Of a DNA stretch of 64,000 nt, positions 44,136 to 53,757 are shown piece by piece; the first letter of the stretch is position 1; every line of letters begins with the position of its first letter. Both the position numbers and the translations under genes were made by a program. This DNA is from Paenibacillus terricola (GTDB lineage: Bacteria; Bacillota; Bacilli; Paenibacillales; Paenibacillaceae): positions 124,001-188,000 of the forward strand of contig NZ_JACXZA010000008.1 in NCBI RefSeq assembly GCF_014779765.1, read 5' to 3'. The notes under the pieces were generated by a model. It ran no database searches, was not told where the DNA came from, and worked only from the letters and a program-made list of their open reading frames with translations.

Positions 44136-44999
44136 TCATCGCTGCTGCCGATATTTCTTCGGTGACAAGCCCATCACTTTCGTAAACTGCCGTGTGAAAT
44201 AATTGCTGTCATTGAATCCGCTGGCAAGCGAAACCTCCATGATCGAGAGGCTGGATTGCTTGAGCAGCGAACATGCATGCTCTAACCGAAGTCGTTGGAT
44301 ATAGGAGAAGGGCGTTGTTTGATAATAAGCCTGAAACACCCGATTCAGATGCCTCACCGAAATGCCGGAATAGGATGCGATTTCCTCCAGAGACAGTGTC
44401 TCCAAGTAATGATCCTCGATATACGACATCACATTCGCCAAATTCATCAGATTGCTCTGCACACCTTGTAATTCCTGACCTTCGTATTGCCTGGACAAAT
44501 AAACGACAAGCTCTAGAAAACGCGAAGTAAGGATCGTCTGATAGCCCTGAAGCTTGTTCGTATACTCCTCAATCATATACGCGATGCTCGAGAAGACGTA
44601 TTCGAGATTGGTGATCGGCAGGCTTAGCTTGCTTTTATAATCCTGGATTTTACGATAGAACGGCTCCAAGACGAACATCGCTTGAAACCCATTCGACGTT
44701 CTTAAGTCGTGGCCGGCGGCACGCAGCATCTCGGGACGATACATGATGTTGCAAATTCGGAAATCGTGAGGGTCCTTATACGCATGCAAGGTCTCGCTGT
44801 CTATAACGAAGACGTCGCCTTTCTTAATAAAAGAGGCCTCGGTATTCACGATATGGGTCGCATTGCCGCTTAATACGATAACAAGCTCGGAGAAATCCTC
44901 ATGCTTGTGGAGATCCATATCTTCATCGTGACCGCCGTATTGGATGAAGAATTGGAAATCCTTATCCGTCGTAAACCAATTCAATTGGACGGTAATCAA
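44136..44999 (-). CDS. AraC-family regulator of the xylan locus
   Basis: About 287 residues. N-terminal cupin-like sensor (HKHEDFSELVIVLSG; KKGDVFVID) and C-terminal AraC domain (SVRHLNRVFQAYYQ; DSNYFTRQFTKVMG). The start is taken as TTG 44997-44999, 7 bp after AAAGGAGG; the more distal in-frame GTG (45023) and ATG (45005) fall in or on that site. It is divergent from importer B across about 150 bp. A 16-bp motif repeated at two promoters of this locus is its likely binding site. Confidence 0.88.
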   Translation of the reverse strand: MITVQLNWFTTDKDFQFFIQYGGHDEDMDLHKHEDFSELVIVLSGNATHIVNTEASFIKKGDVFVIDSETLHAYKDPHDFRICNIMYRPEMLRAAGHDLRTSNGFQAMFVLEPFYRKIQDYKSKLSLPITNLEYVFSSIAYMIEEYTNKLQGYQTILTSRFLELVVYLSRQYEGQELQGVQSNLMNLANVMSYIEDHYLETLSLEEIASYSGISVRHLNRVFQAYYQTTPFSYIQRLRLEHACSLLKQSSLSIMEVSLASGFNDSNYFTRQFTKVMGLSPKKYRQQR

Positions 45000-45071
45000 G
45001 ACCATTCCTCCTTTCCTAACCACATTAATTTCACGCCTAGCTCCATTGATGTCTATATCATGCTAGTTTCT

Positions 45072-45114
45072 GACCTGAAAATCAAGGAATGTTCCAAAGT
45101 TCCTGCCCTATAAT
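45072..45114 (+). promoter_or_regulatory. Activator-dependent promoter of importer B
   Basis: GACCTGAAAATCAAGG at 45072-45087, 21 bp, then TATAAT at 45109-45114; no good -35 box. The same arrangement with the same spacing occurs at 49035-49077. The motif lies at about -49 to -34, where a class II AraC activator would bind. Confidence 0.6.
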
Positions 45115-45147
45115 GAGCACTGACACAAATATGAAGGAGTGATGAGG

Positions 45148-46101
45148 GTGTCAGACCTACCATTACAGAACAGCCAGCGAAGCATTGCCCGAAGGGGTTT
45201 CTGGCAGCGGATGCTCCAGCAGAGATATCTCTATTTCATGGCGATTCCATTTGCGATATGGGTGTTCCTATTCAGTTATCTGCCGCTGTGGGGCTGGACG
45301 ATGGCCTTCCAGAAATTTCGGGTCGGACAATCGTTCTTCGATCAGAAGTGGGTTGGCTTCGATAACTTTCGAATGCTGTTTCAGGACGACCAATTCATCA
45401 ATGCGATGCGCAATACGCTTGCGATGAGCCTTATGGGACTTATTGCAGGATTCACCGTTCCGATTATTTTCGCGGTACTCCTGAACGAAGTCCGAATATC
45501 GTTCCTGAAGCGGTTTGTTCAGACAGTTTCATATTTGCCGCATTTCGTATCTTGGGTAGTCGTCGCCGGCATTATCACGAAGATGTTGTCGACCGACAAC
45601 GGCGTCGTCAACCAACTTCTCATGAATTTGCATCTTATCAACGAACCGATTGCGTTCATGGCGAAGGAGAATTTGTTCTGGTATGTCGTGACAAGTGCGG
45701 ATGTGTGGAAGGAAACAGGCTGGAACGCCATTATTTATCTCGCAGCGATTTCTGGTATCGGCCCGGAGCTGTATGAGGCAGCCCGCGTGGATGGCGCAAG
45801 CCGATTGAAGCAGATGTGGCACATTACACTGCCGGGCATCCGTTCCACAATTATCATTCTGCTCATTATGTCGATCGGTCACTTGATCAGTATCGGGTTC
45901 GAGAAACAATTCCTCCTTGGCAACAACCTCGTCAAGGACAAGTCGGAAGTGCTTGATTTGTATGCGCTTAAATACGGACTAGGCATGGGCCGTTACTCTT
46001 TCGGTACCGCCATCAACATATTTAACTCAGTTGTCAGCTTGATTCTGCTCTTTGTCGCTAACGGGATTTTCAAGAGAGTGACCAAAGAGAGCATTATGTA
46101 G
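45148..46101 (+). CDS. Oligosaccharide ABC permease, LplB type (importer B)
   Basis: About 317 residues; YLPLWGWTMAFQKFRVG and EAARVDGASRLKQMWHITLPG match the importer A paralogue almost residue for residue. GTG 45148 is 8 bp after AAGGAG; an ATG at 45142 is too close to that site. First gene of the importer between two xylosidase sets, so xylo-oligosaccharides or aldouronates are the likely cargo. No ATPase gene in the operon. Confidence 0.9.
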   Translation: MSDLPLQNSQRSIARRGFWQRMLQQRYLYFMAIPFAIWVFLFSYLPLWGWTMAFQKFRVGQSFFDQKWVGFDNFRMLFQDDQFINAMRNTLAMSLMGLIAGFTVPIIFAVLLNEVRISFLKRFVQTVSYLPHFVSWVVVAGIITKMLSTDNGVVNQLLMNLHLINEPIAFMAKENLFWYVVTSADVWKETGWNAIIYLAAISGIGPELYEAARVDGASRLKQMWHITLPGIRSTIIILLIMSIGHLISIGFEKQFLLGNNLVKDKSEVLDLYALKYGLGMGRYSFGTAINIFNSVVSLILLFVANGIFKRVTKESIM

Positions 46102-46113
46102 GAGGTTATCCGC

Positions 46114-47019
46114 TTGGACATTAGTAAACGATCCAGCTTGTCGCTGCCGGACCGCTTGTTCGATATCGCAGTGTATGTCGTTATCGCGTTGGTTGCCATA
46201 TGTACGCTTTATCCATTCTTGAACGTACTTGCGATTTCGCTCAACGATTCCATCGATACGGTAAAGGGCGGCATTACCGTCTTTCCAAGGCAATTTACAT
46301 TCGATAATTATTCATTGATTTTCTCTTTCGATGGGCTGCTAACCGGCCTGAAAATATCGATCCTGCGCACCTTGGTCGGTACGCTGCTTGGTCTCATCAG
46401 TGCATCGATGCTTGCCTATGTACTGAGTCGTACAGACTTCCAAGCCCGCAAATTTCTATCGACTTACCTGGCCCTCACGATGTATGTGTCGGGCGGTCTG
46501 ATTCCGTTCTACATTCTGATGCGGGATATGCATCTCATCGGCACGTTCGCGATCTATGTGCTGCCAGGAGTCGTAAGCGCATTCAACGTATTCGTCATGC
46601 GCTCGTTCATCGACGGTCTCCCCGGCGCGCTTCAGGAATCGGCGAAGATTGATGGCGCGAATGACTTCATGATCTATTGGCGCATCATTCTGCCGCTAAC
46701 AACGCCGGCGCTTGCCACGATTGCGCTGTTCCTTGCGGTCGGTCAATGGAATTCGTGGTTTGACACATACCTGTACAACGGCTCCAAGCCTAATCTGACA
46801 ACCTTGCAATTTGAATTGATGAAAGTGCTTCAAAGCACGCAGATCGGCAGTGACGGCAATGTGAATGGACAGAACATGAACCAGTTGATGAATCGGATTT
46901 CGCCAGAGTCCGTTAAGATGGCGATTACGATCATCGTTACCGTTCCGATCCTCGTCGTTTATCCGTTCTTGCAGCGATATTTTGTCAGCGGCATGACGCT
47001 TGGCGCGGTGAAGAGCTAG
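46114..47019 (+). CDS. Oligosaccharide ABC permease, YtcP type (importer B)
   Basis: 301 residues, starting at TTG 46114, 8 bp after GGAGG. Six helices predicted; the coupling loop is ESAKIDGANDFMIYWRIILP and the C-terminus LQRYFVSGMTLGAVKS. Paralogue of 30569-31507. It forms the membrane channel with the preceding subunit. Confidence 0.9.
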   Translation: MDISKRSSLSLPDRLFDIAVYVVIALVAICTLYPFLNVLAISLNDSIDTVKGGITVFPRQFTFDNYSLIFSFDGLLTGLKISILRTLVGTLLGLISASMLAYVLSRTDFQARKFLSTYLALTMYVSGGLIPFYILMRDMHLIGTFAIYVLPGVVSAFNVFVMRSFIDGLPGALQESAKIDGANDFMIYWRIILPLTTPALATIALFLAVGQWNSWFDTYLYNGSKPNLTTLQFELMKVLQSTQIGSDGNVNGQNMNQLMNRISPESVKMAITIIVTVPILVVYPFLQRYFVSGMTLGAVKS

Positions 47020-47098
47020 CGTTTATATCACACAACAATCGGTATTGGCAGGGCGACCTGTTTTATACAATATAAGCTGAACTTGAGGGGGAGTTTCA

Positions 47099-48820
47099 AT
47101 GAGCAGCATGAAACGAATGACAGGACTAGGCGTCACGCTGACGCTCGCTGTTGGCCTGCTGGCAGGATGCGGCGGCAGCAATGATGATGACAAGGGTGCA
47201 CAGACTACAGAGACAGGGGATACGTCAAGCGCGGATCAGACGAAGACTGACGATAAGTCGCCTATTACGTTCTCGTTCTTCGCCGAGGATGCGAATCCGA
47301 ACTGGCAAGGCATGAAGGATCAAGTTGGACAGGCCATCACGGAAGCAACTGGCGTTACACTGAATGCGGAATTCGCTGTTGGCGACCCTTCGCAGAAGGT
47401 GGCACTCATTGCAACGAGCGGCGATTATCCAGATCTGATCAGTGCGAAAGGCGATTTGAGCAAGCTGGTCGACGCAGGCGCGATGCTTGATCTTACCGAT
47501 CTGATCGATAAGTACGCGCCTAACATCAAGAAGCTGTTCGGCGATCAAATGAAGCGTCTCCGCTACAGCAACGACGACCAATCGATCTATGTCATTCCGA
47601 CATACTCGGGGATGGACAACAAATCGTTCGTAGCCGGCGGCGGCTTCGAGCTGCAGCACCGCGCAGTGAAAGAAGCAGGTTATCCGTCAATTAAGACGCT
47701 GCAAGATTATGAGAACGTTATCAAGGCTTATCTCGAGAAGCATCCAACCGATGAGGCAGGCAACAAGAATATCGGCGTAACGCTGAATGCGGACGATTGG
47801 AAGATGTACATTTCGGTAACGAACCCTGCAGCCGAAACAACCGGTAAATCCGGCGACGGCGAATATTACATCGATCCAGCTACCAACGAAGCTCATTATC
47901 ACTTCCGTACGGAGGGTGAGAAGGAATACTTCCAATGGCTTAATCACATGTATAACACAGGTCTGCTCGACAAAGAAACGTTCACTCAGAAATCCGACCA
48001 ATATTTGGCCAAAATCGCATCGGGCCGTGTCATTGGCTTGATCGACGCAGATTGGGATTATTCAGACGGCGAGAAGTCGCTGAAATCCGCAGGCAAATAT
48101 GATCAAACGTATGGCCACTACTCGGTCATGGTGTCCGATAAGTACAAGGATAATCGCTTCCAATCGACTGGCTTCACAGCTGGTTGGGGCGTTGGCATCA
48201 CGAAAGATTGCAAAGATCCGATTCGCGCGATTCAATTCCTCGATTATCTTGCTTCCGAGCAAGCGCAAGTGCTTAACAACTGGGGCATTGAAGGCAAGCA
48301 ATATAACATGCAGGATGGCAAACGCGTTGTTCCAGCCGATGTTCAACAGCGAATTGTGAACGATAACACCGCGTTCAGCAAAGAAACGGGCATCGGCTTC
48401 TATACGAACATCGGCGCGCATTACGGCGATGGCGTGAAGGATTCGACGGGCAACTACTATACGAAGAACTTCCCGGAGCAAATCATCGATTCTTATACGG
48501 ATGAAGACAAAGAAACGTTGAAGGCTTACAATGCGACGACTTGGATGGATCTGTTCCCGAACGAGGATCAATTCCCGATTAAAGCATGGGGCGCGGCGTG
48601 GAATATTGCTGTGCCAAGCGATGATGAAGTGAACATTCTGGCGAACAAGATGAAGGACATTACGTGGAAATGGATCCCGCAAGCGGTAATGGCTAAGCCG
48701 GAGGAATTCGATGCAATTTGGGACAAATATCAGAAAACGCTTGTAGATGCAGGCGTTGAGAAGATGGAGAAAGGCTTTACGCGTTATGTACAGGACCGCG
48801 TGAAGCTGTGGAATGAATAA
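47099..48820 (+). CDS. Oligosaccharide-binding lipoprotein, LipO type (importer B)
   Basis: 573 residues. Signal peptide with lipobox LLAGC, then an acidic Asp/Thr-rich linker and a large two-lobed binding fold. Strong GAGGGGGAG before the ATG. Delivers oligosaccharides to the two upstream permeases. Closely parallel to the importer A binding protein, so the two operons arose by duplication. Closed by a 10-bp terminator stem. Confidence 0.92.
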   Translation: MSSMKRMTGLGVTLTLAVGLLAGCGGSNDDDKGAQTTETGDTSSADQTKTDDKSPITFSFFAEDANPNWQGMKDQVGQAITEATGVTLNAEFAVGDPSQKVALIATSGDYPDLISAKGDLSKLVDAGAMLDLTDLIDKYAPNIKKLFGDQMKRLRYSNDDQSIYVIPTYSGMDNKSFVAGGGFELQHRAVKEAGYPSIKTLQDYENVIKAYLEKHPTDEAGNKNIGVTLNADDWKMYISVTNPAAETTGKSGDGEYYIDPATNEAHYHFRTEGEKEYFQWLNHMYNTGLLDKETFTQKSDQYLAKIASGRVIGLIDADWDYSDGEKSLKSAGKYDQTYGHYSVMVSDKYKDNRFQSTGFTAGWGVGITKDCKDPIRAIQFLDYLASEQAQVLNNWGIEGKQYNMQDGKRVVPADVQQRIVNDNTAFSKETGIGFYTNIGAHYGDGVKDSTGNYYTKNFPEQIIDSYTDEDKETLKAYNATTWMDLFPNEDQFPIKAWGAAWNIAVPSDDEVNILANKMKDITWKWIPQAVMAKPEEFDAIWDKYQKTLVDAGVEKMEKGFTRYVQDRVKLWNE

Positions 48821-48919
48821 TTTGGAACGAATCGTCTCGTAACTTTCAAGCAGGTGCCCGAGAGATCAGGAAGTCAACGTCGATGTGATCGTTCATATTA
48901 AGAAGTAATTGAACAGCAG

Positions 48920-48955
48920 GAAACCCAAGTTCGGTTGATCCGCTTGGGTTTCTTT
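48920..48955 (+). terminator. Terminator of importer B
   Basis: GAAACCCAAG (48920-48929) pairs perfectly with CTTGGGTTTC (48943-48952); a short T stretch follows. Confidence 0.8.
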
Positions 48956-49034
48956 ACGTGTGTGAAAGTCGCACCATACATCGCTTTCACGATTGAGGCT
49001 CGATAGAATGGATGTCCTTAAGATCCTATTTTGA

Positions 49035-49077
49035 GACCAGAAAATCAAGGCTAGTTGGATAAACGTTCAACTATAAT
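49035..49077 (+). promoter_or_regulatory. Activator-dependent promoter of the GH43-GH3 operon
   Basis: GACCAGAAAATCAAGG at 49035-49050, 21 bp, then TATAAT at 49072-49077, the same layout as at 45072-45114. An additional inverted repeat, TAGTTG (49052-49057) with CAACTA (49068-49073), overlaps the -10 box and could be a repressor site. Confidence 0.6.
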
Positions 49078-49120
49078 GCTTCTCAGCAGCATCAAAATGC
49101 ACAATTAGGAGAGAACATGT

Positions 49121-50638
49121 ATGCACTACACCAATCCTGTCATCAGTGGCTTTCATCCGGACCCTAGCATCTGCAGAGTCGGCGAGGACTATTACTTGGT
49201 GACCAGCTCGTTCGAATATTACCCCGGAGTGCCGCTGTTTCACAGTAAAGATCTTGTGAATTGGGAACAGCTCGGACATGTTCTGACACGAACGGAACAA
49301 CTGGATTTGCGCAATGCTAGAAGTTCAGGCGGCATCTATGCGCCAACAATCCGCTATTACGATGGCCTCTACTATATGACGACTACCAATGTATCCGGCG
49401 GCGGCAACTTCTACGTCTATACGGATGATCCTAGAGGCGAGTGGTCGGATCCGATTTATGTCGATCAGCATGGGATTGATCCCGATCTGTTCTTTGATGA
49501 GGATGGATCGGTCTATTATACAACTTCCAATGATGCCTTCGGGCAGGGGGCTTACCAGAGCCGCATCGATCTGAAGACGGGGAAACGTCTATCAGACGTG
49601 ACCTTAATCTGGCGAGGGACCGGCGGACAGTATCCGGAAGCGCCGCATCTGTATCGAATCGGTGAATGGTATTATCTCATGATGGCGGAAGGCGGAACCG
49701 AATACGGGCATATGGTCACGATGGCAAGAAGCAAGCGGCCGGATGGTCCATTCGAGAGTTGCCCGCATAATCCGATTCTGACGCATCGGAGCCTGTTGAA
49801 GAGCATTCATGCAACGGGCCATGCCGACCTAGTGGAGGCGGCTGATGGCAGCTGGTGGGCTGTTTTTCTCGGCATTCGGCCTGCGGGTTATCCGAATTAC
49901 CACCATCTAGGACGGGAAACCTTCCTTGCGCCAGTTACATGGACAGAAGATGGCTGGCCGATCATTGGGAATAATGGAACCGTAGATGAACAGATGGAGG
50001 TGGACAACCTTTGTGCGCAGCAGGTTAAGGTTGGTTCTGTGCGAGACGATTTCGACGCTACCTATCTCGCTTCGTATTGGAGCTTCTTGCGTGGAAATGA
50101 TCAAGCGAATCGATCACTTACCGAGAAGAGTGGCTGCCTGACGTTGTTTGGTTCCGCATCAACGTTGAACGAGCTCGGCGTGCCTGCGTTTGTTGGCAGA
50201 AGGCAGCAGCATTTTGAATGCCGTGCGCGTGTGCACCTGACGTTTGTTCCGGAACGGACTGGGGACGAAGCAGGAATAACGGCATACATGAACGAGCAGT
50301 TCCATTATGAGATCGCGATCATGCAGACGCAGAGCGGGCGCAAGCTCATTTTCCGCAGGAGGATCGGTTCGATGTGGAAGGTCGAGAATGAAATGCCTTG
50401 GTCCGATGATTCGGTGATACTGACGGTTCAAGCACATAAGACGCATTATGAGTTCGGATTCGCTAGTCGGGAAGAAGAATCGGAGGTTCCATTCGGCAGA
50501 GGCGAAACAAGGTTTCTCTCTACCGAAGCAGCTGGCGGGTTTACTGGTGTATTCATTGCCATGTATGCAACAGGAAACGGTACTCGATCAGAGACGCCTG
50601 CACACTTTGATTGGTTTGATTATGAAGTCACGGAATAA
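49121..50638 (+). CDS. GH43 beta-xylosidase (second copy)
   Basis: 505 residues, no signal peptide. Catalytic residues are in FHPDPS (base), GIDPDL (modulator) and YPEAPH (acid), followed by a C-terminal beta-sandwich (about 310-505). Acts on imported xylo-oligosaccharides or arabinosides. AGGAGAG precedes the ATG. First gene of a two-gene operon with a GH3 enzyme 17 bp downstream, driven by a promoter sharing its activator motif with importer B. Confidence 0.93.
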   Translation: MHYTNPVISGFHPDPSICRVGEDYYLVTSSFEYYPGVPLFHSKDLVNWEQLGHVLTRTEQLDLRNARSSGGIYAPTIRYYDGLYYMTTTNVSGGGNFYVYTDDPRGEWSDPIYVDQHGIDPDLFFDEDGSVYYTTSNDAFGQGAYQSRIDLKTGKRLSDVTLIWRGTGGQYPEAPHLYRIGEWYYLMMAEGGTEYGHMVTMARSKRPDGPFESCPHNPILTHRSLLKSIHATGHADLVEAADGSWWAVFLGIRPAGYPNYHHLGRETFLAPVTWTEDGWPIIGNNGTVDEQMEVDNLCAQQVKVGSVRDDFDATYLASYWSFLRGNDQANRSLTEKSGCLTLFGSASTLNELGVPAFVGRRQQHFECRARVHLTFVPERTGDEAGITAYMNEQFHYEIAIMQTQSGRKLIFRRRIGSMWKVENEMPWSDDSVILTVQAHKTHYEFGFASREEESEVPFGRGETRFLSTEAAGGFTGVFIAMYATGNGTRSETPAHFDWFDYEVTE

Positions 50639-50655
50639 CGGAGGAGTGTTGTCGA

Positions 50656-53583
50656 TTGTCAGCTAACAGTAAACCGAATGATCTCTATTGGAACGATAAG
50701 CTTCCAATAGAGGACCGCGTGAACGACTTAATTGGACACTTGACGCTGGAAGAGAAAATCGGGCTTATGCCTCAGTATCAGATTGCAGTGGAACGGCTTG
50801 GCATTCAGGCCTATAAGCATGGAACGGAGGCGGCGCACGGAATCGCTTGGCTTGGAGAGGCGACTGGTTATCCGCAGCCGATTGGCTTAGCGTGTACGTG
50901 GGACAAAGATCTGCTGAAGCGAATTGGTAGTGCGATTGGCGATGAAGCACGCGGCTTTTATAAGAAGAATCCTACGCATAATGGGCTAACGCTGTGGGCG
51001 CCAACGGTCGATATGGAGCGTGACCCGCGATGGGGGCGGACAGAGGAAGCATACGGTGAAGATCCCGTGTTGGCTGGCAAATTAACGGCTGCATTGACGC
51101 AAGGCATTCAAGGTGATCATCCCTTTTATTTGAAGGCAGTCGCGACGCTGAAGCATTTTATTGGCAATAACAATGAAGTGGGACGGGGCGATACTTCGGT
51201 CAGCCTCGATCCGCGTAACCTTCGTGAATATTACTTGAAAGCATTCGAAATTCCGTTTAAAGAAGGCGGAGCGCTGTCGATGATGACGGCATACAACGCG
51301 ATTAATGGTGTGCCGGCAAACCTTAATCGGGATGTCATCGATATCGTCAAACACGAATGGAGAATGAATGGATTTGTTGTGAGCGATGCGTTCGATGTGA
51401 CGGGAACAGTGCGCGATCATCACTATGTCGATACGAATAAAGAAGCGGTGGCTCGTTCGATTCGGGAGGGCGGCATCGACAGTATTACGGATGAAGCTCA
51501 AGTCGTGATCGATGCGATTCGCGAGGCGCTTGCGGACGGGCTTCTGACGGAGAATGACCTCGATATTGCGCTGCGCAATACGTTCCGTGTTCGATTCCGT
51601 CTGGGAGAGTTCGATCCAATCGAACAGAATCCGTATGCTGAACTTGACGAATCGGCTATCCTACGTCCGTTACATGCAGAATTGTCTAGGGAAGCGGTTC
51701 AGAAGGCGATCGTTTTGTTGAAAAATGAGAAGCAAACACTGCCGCTGCAAGCGGATAAGCTGCGTAAAGTTGCGGTCATCGGACCTTTGGCGGATCGTCT
51801 GTTCAGCGATATGTACAGCGGCACGCCACCGTACGCCATTACGCCGCTGCAGGGAATTCGAGAGCACCTTGAAGCAGATGGAACTCGTGTTGAAACCCAA
51901 TATGTGAGCGGTGCCGATCGCATCCGATTGAAGGCGGTCAGAAGCGGGCGTTATGTCAAGCTAGGAGAAGATGAGAAGGCATCGCTGATCGCAGCTTCCG
52001 ATCAAGCTGAGGATGGAGACATCCTGGAAGTGGAGGACTGGGGCTGGAGCAGTCATACCATCATCGCCGAGCGGAACAGGCGGTATCTGACGACGGATGA
52101 TAAGGCGATTCATGCATCGTCTGAGCAGATTGCGGGTTGGTTTACGAAGGAAGTGTTTCATATTCATCCCGTCGATGATGACAACAGAAGTGACGTGAAT
52201 ATTACGACCTGGAATGGAATGCCGTTGACTATAGATGAAGAGACAGGTGTGCTGCTTGTTGGCGATGGACGTGCATCTGAAACGGCTAATGTCGTAAATG
52301 TCGGCGGTATAGAGGAAGTCGAGCATTCAAGTGTTGGAACGCCGCCAGCCGAAGCTTTCGAGTTGGAATGCGTGGCGAACGGGGTTAATGTAGCTGTAGA
52401 AGCAGCGCGTGGTGCCGATGCTGCAATCGTCGTTGTTGGCAATCATCCTCTAATCAATGGCAAAGAGACGATGGATCGGGCCGACATTACACTGGCGGCT
52501 TCACAAGAGCGCCTCGTATTGGAGGTGCTTGCAGCGAACCCGAACACGATTGTCGTCGTTGTCGGCAGCTATCCGTTTGCGTTGAACTCGCTGCAGGAGA
52601 AGGTGCCAGCGATACTGTACACTTCTCACGCGGGTCAAGAGCTAGGCCGCGCTGTAGCGGATGTACTGTTCGGTGATGTTAATCCGGCGGGCCGCGTGAA
52701 TATGACGTGGTATAAGTCCGTGGATCAGCTGCCGCCACTGATGGATTACGACATTATCCAGGGTGGCCGGACGTATCAATATTTCGATGGCGAGCCGCTC
52801 TACCCGTTCGGACATGGGCTGTCATATAGCAGCTTCCGATATGACAGACTGGTATTGTCTGACGAACGTGTTGAAGCTGGACCCCAATCGGCTGTTCAAG
52901 TTACATGCGATGTAACGAATACGAGCGATCGAATGGGTGAAGAGGTTGTACAGCTCTATACACGACTGGATGTCTCGCGCGTGAAGCGTCCACGCTTGCA
53001 GCTGACCGACTTTAAGCGGATTGCATTGGCTCCTGGGGAGACAGTGAGCGTGTCGTTCCAGCTGTCGCTTGATTCGCTTGCAATCTGGGATGTAACGCGT
53101 GAACGATTCTGTATAGAAGATGGTGAATATGCGATTCTTATCGGTGCTTCGTCTAGTGATATGCGGCTGGAGCAGCGGCTTCGAATCGACGGTGAGACCA
53201 TTCCTCCGCGAGATCTTATGCGAGTAACCCGTGCTGCCAACTACGATACTTACGATGGCATTCATCTTGGCGAGTGTACGGAAGGCGGCAGCGCTGCGAT
53301 TGTAACGGAAGAGACAGGTTGGATCGCGTTCTGTGACGCGGAGCTTGGAGAGGGAGTCTCTGCGATCGAGCTGAGGGCTTCGAGTAAGGAAGACGCAGTT
53401 GTTGAGATAAGGCTGGATGGACCGGATGGATCGGTTGCGGGTAGATGCGTACTCGTTGCTGGAGAAGGGCGTGCTTGGCGCAGCTTCACTTGCGGACTAT
53501 CGCTCGCTTCAGGCCGCCGCGATGTTTATTTAGTGCTGCAAGGATCGGTGTCGATTAGCTGGTTCCGGTTAATTGGAAGTTAA
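50656..53583 (+). CDS. GH3 beta-xylosidase/beta-glucosidase with extra modules
   Basis: 975 residues, large for GH3. The (beta/alpha)8 domain has the nucleophile Asp in VVSDAFDV and substrate-site KHF and RWGR motifs. The second domain is interrupted by an inserted beta-rich domain (about 415-555). A fibronectin-III-like domain follows (YPFGHGLSY; FN3 near 740-815), and a C-terminal CBM6-like module is at about 855-975. No signal peptide, so intracellular despite the binding module. TTG start at 50656, 9 bp after GGAGGAG. Confidence 0.9.
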   Translation: MSANSKPNDLYWNDKLPIEDRVNDLIGHLTLEEKIGLMPQYQIAVERLGIQAYKHGTEAAHGIAWLGEATGYPQPIGLACTWDKDLLKRIGSAIGDEARGFYKKNPTHNGLTLWAPTVDMERDPRWGRTEEAYGEDPVLAGKLTAALTQGIQGDHPFYLKAVATLKHFIGNNNEVGRGDTSVSLDPRNLREYYLKAFEIPFKEGGALSMMTAYNAINGVPANLNRDVIDIVKHEWRMNGFVVSDAFDVTGTVRDHHYVDTNKEAVARSIREGGIDSITDEAQVVIDAIREALADGLLTENDLDIALRNTFRVRFRLGEFDPIEQNPYAELDESAILRPLHAELSREAVQKAIVLLKNEKQTLPLQADKLRKVAVIGPLADRLFSDMYSGTPPYAITPLQGIREHLEADGTRVETQYVSGADRIRLKAVRSGRYVKLGEDEKASLIAASDQAEDGDILEVEDWGWSSHTIIAERNRRYLTTDDKAIHASSEQIAGWFTKEVFHIHPVDDDNRSDVNITTWNGMPLTIDEETGVLLVGDGRASETANVVNVGGIEEVEHSSVGTPPAEAFELECVANGVNVAVEAARGADAAIVVVGNHPLINGKETMDRADITLAASQERLVLEVLAANPNTIVVVVGSYPFALNSLQEKVPAILYTSHAGQELGRAVADVLFGDVNPAGRVNMTWYKSVDQLPPLMDYDIIQGGRTYQYFDGEPLYPFGHGLSYSSFRYDRLVLSDERVEAGPQSAVQVTCDVTNTSDRMGEEVVQLYTRLDVSRVKRPRLQLTDFKRIALAPGETVSVSFQLSLDSLAIWDVTRERFCIEDGEYAILIGASSSDMRLEQRLRIDGETIPPRDLMRVTRAANYDTYDGIHLGECTEGGSAAIVTEETGWIAFCDAELGEGVSAIELRASSKEDAVVEIRLDGPDGSVAGRCVLVAGEGRAWRSFTCGLSLASGRRDVYLVLQGSVSISWFRLIGS

Positions 53584-53587
53584 TTAG

Positions 53588-53631
53588 AAATGGCGGTGCA
53601 GGGATGACTCCCTGACACCGCCATTTCTTTG
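53588..53631 (+). terminator. Terminator of the GH43-GH3 operon
   Basis: Long stem 53592-53604 with 53609-53622 (one bulge), loop TGAC, tail ATTTCTTT. Confidence 0.85.
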
Positions 53632-53757
53632 TTGTTTCATAGGGTTGACTTCTAAAAAAGAACAGTTGAGATAATATCAATTTTTGGAAGGATTGAAGTA
53701 TGATTGATATTATTATCTTGGAACCCCGGAAACGATAACTTAATGGAGGATGAACAT

